64,000 nucleotides of DNA from the NCBI GenBank assembly GCA_031769625.1, contig JAUIMM010000519.1, positions 7,019,501-7,083,500 of the forward strand, in the 5' to 3' direction. The translations under genes and the position numbers were made by a program. Source of the DNA: Taudactylus pleione (taxonomy: Eukaryota; Chordata; Amphibia; Anura; Myobatrachidae). Below, one piece after another: positions 56,163-64,000 of this stretch (position 1 is the first letter of the stretch; every line of letters starts with the position of its first letter). The notes beneath the pieces are model-generated. The model saw only the letters and a list, made by a program, of their open reading frames with translations, ran no database searches and had not been told where the DNA came from.

Positions 56163-56620
56163 TCAGAACAAGCTCGCGATCGACAGGTCCATGTTATCAG
56201 CCTCGTCTCTGCCTTGTTTCTCCACCGGTTGGTTGACCTTCTTGCAGTGAGTGGAATGGACCCAGGTATCTCTCTCGGCCACCTTCAAAGATGTGGTACT
56301 CGTCAGCAACACCTGATACGGACCTTCCCAGTGATCAGTCAAACAACCTGAACGTAAGAAATTTCTGATCATAACATATTCTCCAGGTTCAACATCATGA
56401 CAGTTTGTTTCAGGCAATTCATGGGACAACAATTTCAGTTTCTGCTGTTGCTGTTTTAACTGCTTACTCATTGTTATAAGATACCTTACAGTTACCTCGT
56501 TGTTACCTTTCAAGTCTTCCTGTGGACTTATAATCAAATGAGGTTGTCTACCAAACAGTATTTCAAAGGGGGACAGATTTAGAGGGGGTCTAGGAGTGGT
56601 CCTTATGCTATGTAGGAGCT
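56163..56620 (-). pseudogene. Class I endogenous retrovirus integrase C-terminal region
   Basis: On the minus strand LNLSPFEILFGRQP leads into a 124-residue frame. That frame has a basic, Gln-rich stretch (MSKQLKQQQQKLKLLS) and then DHWEGPYQVLLTSTTSLKVA and TWVHSTHCKKV. This is the C-terminal domain of gammaretrovirus-like integrases. The catalytic core is absent: the sequence joins directly to the start of reverse transcriptase at about 56,620, so an internal deletion removed most of RT, RNase H and the IN core. Confidence 0.85.
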
Positions 56621-56830
56621 GTACGAACTAAAATTCCCTGCTGTAACAATCGCTCAATTATGGGATAAACCCCTAATTCTACCTCCTGTTTTAATGGGTA
56701 CTGGGGAATTTTTGGAGCTTGCCTGCCACTTTTTAGATTTACCATTACGGGACTTACATTTGCCATTAATCCAGTGTCCTGTCCATCCTTGGTCCAAAGG
56801 GAATCTGGAAATTGGGATAACATTTGATCT
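56621..56830 (-). pseudogene. Class I endogenous retrovirus RT, N-terminal start only
   Basis: Minus strand, about 70 residues: LSQFPDSLWTKDGQDTG, then KIPQYPLKQEVELGVYPIIE and LLQQGILVRTAP. This is the conserved opening of gamma-type reverse transcriptase, before the catalytic motifs. The frame stops at the deletion junction. The protease lies just upstream. Confidence 0.85.
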
Positions 56831-56865
56831 ACCTGAGATGGATTCTTAGTTAAACCAGTAGAGTG

Positions 56866-57228
56866 TTACATTATCCTTTGGGGAGTGTCCAACATAGCCC
56901 TCACCTCATGCGCAACTCTCTCTGGGATATCTAGAAATATACCATTCGGGGTACAATATATGACACATCCCATCTTACATAACAAATCCCTTCCCAGTAG
57001 GTTAGTAGGAGCCACTGCTGCCAGGAGGAAAGAATGCCTGGTATGCAATGGCCCGATAGTGACCTCTGTGGATTTTGTTAAAGGATAATGTTGCACTTTA
57101 CCCATTAAACCCTTTGCTGGTACTGTCTCGCTGGTTACCTGTAAGTTAGTGGGAGATTTTATCACTGACCTGGTTGCCCCTGTGTCTACAAGAAAAGGAT
57201 ATTTAGTACCAGCTACATCAACCATCAT
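56866..57228 (-). pseudogene. Class I endogenous retrovirus protease
   Basis: Minus-strand frame of about 120 residues. It has the aspartic protease active site FLVDTGATRSVI near the N-terminus, and APTNLLGRDLLCKMGC further on, the conserved GRDLL segment of gamma-type proteases. The length suits a retroviral protease of about 125 residues. It lies between gag and RT, as expected. Retroviral proteases process Gag-Pol. The domain itself is open, but the pol around it is deleted. Confidence 0.88.
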
Positions 57229-57429
57229 TACCGGTTCTTCCCTAGTGCTTCCTGTTAACCTGACTATCTGTAGACTACAGGTATGACTTGACTGCTAGCA
57301 TTGACTCTCACTCTCCAATACAGCATTTACAGCCACAATTGGAGCTGGTGACTGTTGTGGGTTTCCTGTACTCTGTGTATATCCCTTATGGGGATATCCA
57401 AGTACTGCCTGGTTAGGGGGTCCTACCTT

Positions 57430-58408
57430 CTTCACCCTACAGTTCCTACTTACATGTCCCACTTGGTTGCAGTTAAAGCACCTTCGTGAGTGGCGTCGGT
57501 GAAAGGATTACTGTGTGGGTTGAGCGGAAGGGAAAGATGGTGGGTGTGGATAAGGTTATTGAAGGAAATATGGTGGTTGTGGATAGTATGGGTTTTGTGG
57601 CTGTGTGTGATAAGTGGGGTAGGGTTGTGTTTAAGGTGGTGCAGGATTGGTGAGGACGTGTAGCTGTGCAGGTGCATGTGTGTCTGTTGGCTGTGATGTT
57701 ATAGTCATTCCTTCTAGAGCTTGAATACTAACAGCCATTAGCTTCTCTCTCTGGGTCTCTCTCTTTTTAAGATGTTCTTATCATGTTCAATAGCGGATTC
57801 TATGAGGGTGTCTACAGTGACTCCCCTCCAGCCAGGCAGTGAGGTCTGAACTTGGGTCTTTAGGTTCTTTCTTAGACCATCCATAAGTACAGTGATGATC
57901 ATTCACCTGTGATGAGTGCTATCTTTAATATCCTCTAACCCAGTGTACTGGGTGATAGCCTGCATAGCTCGGTTACAATAATCCTCTGCAGATTCACTAT
58001 GTTTTTGTTTTATGGTGAATATTTTGCTCCAATTAACTACTACTGGAAAATATACACCCAATTGAGTTATAATGCGGGAAATGTTACCTTGGTTAATTTC
58101 GTCTGTTAAGGGAACATCTCCATCCAATACACAATCCGTGATAGACCTTGTCACATCGGCATTGCATGGAAGACAAGCCCTGAACACCACTCACCAATCT
58201 TTGTTGGTTGGCTCGTGAGCACTACCCACATTTTTCAAAAATCTTTGGCACTTGGCTAATTCCTTTTTAGGATCAGGTTAATCATTCATTATGTAATTTA
58301 GCTCTGCTCTTGCCCAAGGACAATGCCTTGCTGCCTCCCTTGTGGGCACTGCACTGTTCACATCCGCATTCCCATTCAGAACAGTTATTGTCCGGATGGG
58401 ATGCAGAC
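57430..58408 (-). pseudogene. Class I endogenous retrovirus gag, interrupted
   Basis: Minus strand. Near the junction are TITVLNGNADVN and HCPWARAELNYIMND (58,280-58,400), the capsid opening with the W-[ST]-x-x-[DE]-L pattern. Frame 57,903-58,190 carries capsid sequence, VFRACLPCNADVTRSITDCV and SAEDYCNRAMQAI. At 57,436-57,480, CFNCNQVGHVSRNC is an intact CCHC zinc knuckle. Stops and shifts separate these parts. At 58,409 an LTR retrotransposon interrupts the gene; the N-terminal part of gag must lie beyond the window. Confidence 0.85.
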
Positions 58409-59731
58409 TGTCACGATCCGATGCAAATGTTCCTCTGTGGAGGATGGTAAGCCGGGGGGTTCGGGTGACCTGGGAAGTGACTGGACTAGGTCTCCTAGTT
58501 GCGGCCAAACACAGGTTTGGCTAGACCTGCCCAGAGGCGCGGAGTCTAACTCACTTGGTGGTTTTCTCCAGTGACCCCTCCAATTGAGATTTGGTTTTCC
58601 ACTGCACCAAGTGAGCAGGTCGCGGCCCTCTGGATAGGTACCTGGGAATGGCAGAAGACCGGAAACTATATTTAACTAAGCAAATGCTAGAGCACAGGAG
58701 GTAAACTGGATGCTTAGATATTGAAACGCTGTTTAGGGATCCTAATCACAGGCTAGCATAGGAATACTGGAAAGTGTACTGAGAATCACTAAGAAATCCA
58801 AGTGCTGATTGCACAGAAAAACAGAGGCATATATTGGGAATTGCTATATATGTTCAGAGCTGATTTGCAGAGACAAGAGACAGAGCAAAGAACACCAACA
58901 TGCACTGGAAAGCTATAAATGTAGGTGTTGACTGCACAAACAAGACACAGAGAGAAGTGGACACAGGCACATGTAGTAATCCCAGTCGCAGGCTAGCTTT
59001 GAAACACCGGAAAATGTACAGGAACTGCAACAGATTCTGGAGCTGACAAACACAGTAAAACACAGAGGGAAGGCAGGAATAAACTGGGGAAGCTAGTAAT
59101 GCCGGTACTGGACAAAGGCAATTACTAGGAGAGTGCTGGAGGTCCAGCTGTGAGCTAATTAGTACTAGCAGGTAATCTGACACCTCAGTGACACAGGGTA
59201 ATAGCCACAGGAAAGCTGCAATAGAATAGCAGCACATATACAAAGACACACAGGGAAGGGACATGAAACACTGAAGTACTGTGAGAAAGCTAAAGTCTCA
59301 GAGTAAAGGTTAGCATGGAAGCAAATACAGGAAACTTGAAAACTGTGAGCAGGCTGAAGCAACACGCTGAAGGATTTAGCACAGAGCAACAGTGGGAGTA
59401 ACACAGGCACTTGGAATAATGAAGTTGAACAGCATCTTCCTGAAGTTCTGGGGGTGGATTTATACCCAGGGGTAGCATATTATTGGAGCACAGTGTCAGC
59501 TGACTGAGATCATGCTACCATTGGTTAGGAGGACTGTCACATGAGAGGGCGGCGCCCATGATGGGAACTCCGATCCCCAAAACACACAGCCGACCATGGA
59601 AGTCCGTAAAAGCACCTAAGGTAGAATACTCAGCATCTCACCCCTCACTGCACCAGGCGTCTGACCACAAGGAAGTCAGGGGAAGCCGGTACGGAGGTAA
59701 GAGATAGCTGATCCTAGGCTGAACCCTGACA
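58409..59731 (-). repeat. 3' LTR of the gag-only LTR retrotransposon
   Basis: On the minus strand it starts TGTCAGGGTTC (59,731) and ends GATCGTGACA (58,409), so TGTCA...TGACA are its terminal inverted bases. It is about 1,323 bp. A TATA box is at 59,458-59,464. It matches the 5' LTR with roughly 20 substitutions and two small indels over about 990 bases compared by eye, near 2 percent. The 5-bp CAGAC just outside at 58,404-58,408 is the candidate target-site sequence; its partner is outside the window. Confidence 0.92.
59458..59464 (-). promoter_or_regulatory. LTR TATA box
   Basis: On the minus strand CCTGGGTATAAATCCACCCC, a good TATA box placed within the LTR as expected for the U3 region. 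Confidence 0.55.
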
Positions 59732-59750
59732 GTACCCCCTCCTTTTAGGG
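59732..59750 (-). other. Polypurine tract of the gag-only element
   Basis: On the minus strand CTAAAAGGAGGGGGTAC lies directly before the TGTCAGGG start of the 3' LTR. It fixes the orientation of the element and its 3' end. Confidence 0.85.
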
Positions 59751-59968
59751 TGGGCACCGAACACCCATAAAAGCTCAGCTGGAACTCCTCAGAAAGACAA
59801 AAAATACTTGAAAACATAGGAAAGTCAAAAATCTTTGAAAACATAAGATGTTTTTGAAGATTAGAAGAACAAGGTACACAACTACCAGATGGTCTCTCAA
59901 ACTTCAATTGGGACTAAATAATTGGAAAAAATGGTCAACTTGTCATAGAAAGGTTGGTCGCCAGGAAG

Positions 59969-60760
59969 TCATCGACTCTTCTTCTTTTTCTGAGACTTTT
60001 TCAAACCACTAGAAGTAGAAGACTTAAGTTGCAAAGTGTCTTTCACGGGAACTACCGAAATTATTTTTTCATCGTACTCAGGATTGTAGTCAGAATCTGT
60101 ATTATAATTCATCATCCTTATGCCTCCTTGAGTCTTATCCTTCGGGACAGGTTGCTCTTGTACCAGATCTATTTGAGAAGGACTCAAAGAAATGTATCTG
60201 AGCTTAATAGTAGAGGGTGGTACCCCAGAACTTGAGGCTTTGTTGAGATGAGTATTCCCGAGAGAACTATCAGGATAAGTTGGACCAAATTCTTTAATGA
60301 CTGCCGCAGAGAAGGCTGCTAAATCTGAAAGCATCGGATCCTTTGAATCATAAATAGGCTCAACCCAGTCCCAGGCTTTACCTCGGAAAGATGAAATGAT
60401 AAATTTTACTACATTAGTAGGCTTGATTTCAGACCATGGCAAGGATTTCATAATAGCGATGAAATGATCCACCAAGGCATAATACTGCGTTATATCTCCA
60501 TCAAAAAGAATGGGCATAGAAATATCAGATGGATCCTGAGGGATACCTATAGATATAGTGGTAGCGTCATTTTGTGAACCTCTTAACTGATGGGGCACTA
60601 AAACGTTTGACTTTGACACAACACCAGAAGACTCTTCCTTGAGTAAAGAACCGGAGATCCTTTCTTGGTGCAAGAAATTTGAGATCTTTCCCTGGGATAC
60701 GGATTTTGAAACTCCTTCTTGGGATGTTAGACTTGGGACTCCTGAGGAGTAACACTGGTA
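59969..60760 (-). pseudogene. Capsid-like domain of the gag-only LTR element (C-terminal position)
   Basis: The minus-strand frame opens with the tail of the repeat array (SQEGVSKSVSQGKISN, 60,710-60,745). It then holds a Ty3-type capsid: MPILFDGDITQYYALVDHFI, VVKFIISSFRGKAWDWVEPI, and LSDLAAFSAAVIKEFGP. The FDGD, F-I-x-S-x-x-x-G-x-A-x-x-W and D-x-x-A-F motifs are standard retrotransposon Gag capsid features. The end is lysine-rich (KKSQKKKKSR). In ordinary Gag proteins the capsid precedes the zinc knuckle; here it follows it by about 1.8 kb. No protease or RT lies between this frame and the polypurine tract. Confidence 0.8.
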
Positions 60761-62590
60761 GCCTCCTGCTGAGGTATGACACTAGAACCCCCATCTTGGG
60801 GAGTAACACTTGTAAACCCTTGTTCTTGGGGTACAAGACTTGAGACCCCCTCCTGGGGTAAGACACTTGTACTCTCCTTTGGAAATGTAATACGCGAAAT
60901 TCCCCCATGGGGAATGGCACTAGGAATCCTATCTTGGAGTATAATACTTGAAACCCCCTTTTGGGGTAAAACACTTGGAAGTCCCTTTTGGGGAATAACA
61001 CTGGAAACCCCATCCTGAGGTGAGACACTTGAAGTCCCGTCCTGGGGAAACACACTAGAAACCCTTTCTCGGGGTAAGAGGCTTGAAACCCCCTCCTGGG
61101 GTAAAGAACTTGAAACAAGGATTTTCTCTTGGGACATAACACTTGAAATCCCCTCCCGGGGTATAACACTGGGAACCCCATCCTGGGGTAAGACACTTGA
61201 AATCCCCTCCTGGGGTAGGATACTTGAAATCCCTTTCTGAGGAATAACACTTGAAATGAAGACCCTCTCTTGGGGCGTAAGACTTGAAACGAAGGCGCCC
61301 CCTTGAAGCGTGAAACTCGAAACGAAAGCCCCCTCCTGGGGCGTGAAACTCGAAGCGAAGGCCCCCTCCTGGGGTGTGAAACTCGAAGCGAAGACCCCCT
61401 CCTGGGGCATGAAACTTGAAACAAAAGTCTTCTCCAAGGGTACAACACTTGTAACCTCTTTCTGGGGTAAAAGACTTGAAATTAACGCCCCCTCCTGGGG
61501 CACAAAACTTGTAACATCCTCCTGGGGTGAGAGACTTAAGGCCCCTTCCTTGAATACAGAACTTGACACTCCCTGTTGGAGTATGGGACCTAAAACCCCC
61601 TTCTGGGGAAGCAGACTCAGCTTTTCCTTTCAGGGTATGGAACATGAAACCCCCTTTTTGGGATGCGAGAACAGAGACTTCCTCCTGGGGTGAGTGACTC
61701 AAAACCTCCTCTTGAGGTTTGAAACTTGAGACCCTTTCTTGGGGTGTAACACTTGAAACGATGGCCCTCTCCTGGGGCATGAAACTTGTAACCCCCTCCT
61801 GGGGTGAGAGAGTTGAAACTCCCTCTTCGGGTTCGAGACTTGAGACCCCCTGCTGGAGTGCAAGACTTGAGACCCCCTCCTGGGGTGTGAGACTTGAGAC
61901 CCCCTCCTGGGGTGCGAGACTTGAGACCCCCTGCTGGAGTGCAAGACTTGAGACCCCCTGCTGGAGTGCAAGACTTGAGACCCCCTCCTGGGGTGCGAGA
62001 CTTGAGACCCCCTCCTGGGGTGCGAGACTTGAGACCCCCTCTTGGGGTGCGAGACTTGAGACCCCCTCTTGGGGTGCGAGACTTGAAACACTCACTTGGG
62101 GTAAGGAAGTTGGGACCCCTCCTGGGGTTACTGACTGGAGTCCCATATTGGGAAAATCGGGGCTGGGACTGGAACAGGCAGAATCCGGGCTGGGACCAGT
62201 AGAAATGGAATGAGTAGTGTCCCTGACTTTAGAAGGTTGAAATATCCTCCCAATATTTCTTAGACGAGGGTTGAAGCATCTTGTAACAGGGCCCCAATCA
62301 AAAACTTGAACTTTCTTTTGCTTAGTGGACATCACCTCCTTATCTGTAACTGAAGAAATGGAAATCACTGATGAATGATGGGGAGAACTGAAAGCGCAGA
62401 TGTTGGGAGTCACAGACTTGCCACCACTTCTCAGTGGGCGCAGAGTACAGTCCTTAAGAAAGTGATCATCATAACCACAATATAAACACAGATGCAGTTC
62501 CCGGCGTCGCTGACGTTCAACCTCAGTAAGTTTAGGGCGCAGGAAACTTTGATGCTTTACTGTAGTTTGCTTGGAAGGGCTGTTAGTCAA
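60727..62590 (-). pseudogene. Zinc-knuckle protein with long nine-residue repeats (gag-only element)
   Basis: The minus strand starts with a basic segment and RRELHLCLYCGYDDHFLKDC, a CCHC zinc knuckle (about 62,450-62,510). After a linker comes a long array of SSLAPQEGV units (27 bp each, clean at 61,800-62,100). It grades into longer related units (VSSFTPQEGAFAS, SSVLPQDGVP) down to 60,727. The repeat frame shifts by one step around 61,570-61,690, so two overlapping frames (61,055-62,590 and 60,727-61,569) carry one continuous repeat series. It lies in the same orientation as the LTRs. I know of no defined domain for the repeat. Confidence 0.75.
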
Positions 62591-62623
62591 GTCAGGAGTA
62601 ACACTAGAAAGCTTGGGAATAAC

Positions 62624-62989
62624 TCAAAAAATTTTGGGACAGAGATTTTGTAGTTGTTCTCGAAGCCAGTAGAAACTCTTGAAAGGATCAGGGTCAGGAA
62701 TATCAGAAAATTGGGGAACCAGAGGACACTTGAGAGGTTCACTAGTATACACGGAAACATTTTCATCAGTAGAGGTAATTGGAACTTCAGAACTAAGCTG
62801 TGCAGAATTCATTGGCGGAACTTGTGGTGTGTCTGGGGACAAAGCAGCTAGAACCGAATGAAAAACCATCATTTGACTAGAGAGTTCTTGCAGCTGCTGT
62901 CCGACGGATTGCAGAGCTGTCTCCTGTGCAGTCAAACGAAAAAGTAAATCCTGAAAACCTGCTTCACCCTGGAACCCGGCGGCTTGCAT
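62624..62989 (-). pseudogene. Gag N-terminal region of the gag-only LTR element
   Basis: ATG at 62,989 lies 19 bases inside the 5' LTR, so it is the first Met of the transcript's main frame. The 121 residues contain a predicted coiled coil (LTAQETALQSVGQQLQELSS) typical of Ty3-type Gag N-termini. They then have FSDIPDPDPFKSFYWLREQL and end at a stop at 62,624. The zinc-knuckle frame resumes 34 bases downstream, so the stop may be a recent lesion. No capsid sequence lies between this part and the knuckle. Confidence 0.7.
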
Positions 62990-63008
62990 ATTTTTGGGCT
63001 GTTCAAAC

Positions 63009-64000
63009 TGTCACGATCCGATGCAAATGTTCCTCTGTGGAGGATGGTAAGCCGGGGGGTTCAGGTGACCTGGGAAGTGACTGGACTAGGTCTCCTAGTT
63101 GCGGCCGAACACAGGTTTGGCTAGACCTGCCCAGAGGCGCGGAGTCTAACTCACTTGGTGGTTTTCTCCAGTGACCCCTCCAATTGGGATTTGGTTTTCC
63201 GCTGCACCAAGTGAGCAGGTCGCGGCCCTCTGGACAGGTACCTGGGAATGGCAGAAGACTGGAAACTATATTTAACTAAGCAAATGCTAGAGCACAGGAG
63301 GTAAACTGGATGCTTAGATATTGAAACGCTGTTTAGGGATCCTAATCACAGGCTAGCATAGGAATACTGGAAAGTGTACTGAGAATCACTAAGAAATCCA
63401 AGTGCTGATTGCACAGAAAAACAGAGGCATATATTGGGAATTGCTAGATATTTTTATAGCTGATTTGCAGAGACAAGACACAGAGCAAAGAACACCAACA
63501 TGCACTGGAAAGCTATAAATGTAGGTGTTGACTGCACAAACAAGACACAGAGAGAAGTGGACACAGGCACATGTAGTAATCCCAGTCGCAGGCTAGCTTG
63601 GAAACACAGGAAAATGTACAGGAACTGCAACAGATTCTGGAGCTGATAAACATAGTAAAACACAGAGGGAAGGCAGGAATAAACTGGGGAAGCTAGTAAT
63701 GCTGGTACTGGACAAAGGCAATTACTAGGAGAGTGCTGGAGGTCCAGCTGTGAGCTAATTAGTACTAGCAGGTAATCTGACACCTCAGTGACACAGGGTA
63801 ATAGCCACAGGAAAGCTGCAATAGAATTAGCAGCACATATACAAAGACACACAGGGAAGGGACATGAAACACTGAAGTACTGTGAGAAAGCTAAAAGCTA
63901 AAGTCTCAGAGTAAGGGTTAGCATGGAAGCTAATACAGGAAACTGGAAAACTGTGAGCAGGCTGAAGCAACACGCTGAAGGATTTAGCACAGAGCAACAG
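63009..64000 (-). repeat. 5' LTR of the gag-only LTR retrotransposon (cut by window end)
   Basis: It starts at the same TGTCACGATCCGATGCAAAT junction as the 3' LTR and aligns with it to the window end. On the minus strand it ends at 63,009 and is followed by GTTTGAACAGCCC. A primer-binding site starting TGG is not visible there, so the priming tRNA is unclear. Confidence 0.9.

Noticed and set aside
58854..59478. Leucine- and cysteine-rich frames resembling a membrane protein
   Set aside because: They lie inside the LTR on the minus strand and recur in the other LTR at 63.45-63.85 kb; LTR sequence, not a gene.
61055..61570. C-terminal half of the 511-residue minus-strand frame as a distinct protein
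   Set aside because: From about 61,600 down, the PQEG-type repeat continues in another frame (60,727-61,569), so this half is an out-of-frame reading.

Overview
This 64 kb window looks like repeat-rich vertebrate nuclear DNA, most likely from an amphibian (probably a frog). That assignment is inference. It rests on the mix of element types: short foldback DNA transposons, BED-finger hAT elements, Penelope-like elements (PLEs), a Ty3 chromovirus, a class I endogenous retrovirus, an L2-type LINE and tRNA-related SINEs. I see no convincing host gene, exon, tRNA or rRNA gene. Every coding trace I can support belongs to a mobile element, and none is intact.

Layout. Bases 1-14.9 kb are non-coding DNA with short DNA transposons and tandem repeats. 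These include a TA-flanked Tc1/mariner-like element nested in another transposon (542-1994), a 40-bp tandem array (2921-3547), and three members of a GC-rich family built as a chain of hairpins (about 9.34, 11.66 and 14.32 kb; a fourth lies at 39.28 kb). A hAT element with a decayed transposase fills 14.94-20.95 kb. Bases 21-29 kb carry more foldback elements, some with clear target-site duplications and several with a CCTAACCC-like core. A second hAT copy (minus strand) spans 28.996-34.185 kb. A third (plus strand) starts at 38.09 kb and is interrupted by a hairpin element, a 2.2 kb Penelope-like inverted repeat and a 5'-truncated chromovirus (46.45-49.98 kb, minus strand). Its last recognisable piece is at 49.98-50.12 kb.

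From 50.1 to 53.9 kb there is a Penelope-like element on the plus strand (reverse transcriptase, GIY-YIG-like endonuclease) with a hAT-derived foldback MITE inside it. A snap-back palindrome and an LTR-like segment follow. At 54.9-55.97 kb is an internally deleted L2-like LINE. At 55.98-58.41 kb, on the minus strand, is a class I endogenous retrovirus with gag and protease, but with most of reverse transcriptase through integrase deleted. Its gag is interrupted at 58,409 by a young LTR retrotransposon that runs to the window end (3' LTR 58,409-59,731; 5' LTR from 63,009). That element has no pol. Its Gag is unusual: the zinc knuckle comes first, then a long nine-residue repeat array, and the capsid-like domain comes last.

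The elements do not form a functional gene system. The window is a record of nested insertion. The observations most worth following are the domain-shuffled Gag-only LTR element, the hairpin-chain DNA transposon family, the hAT family whose three copies each carry a different tandem array in the leader, and the Penelope-like inverted terminal repeats with hammerhead-like cores.
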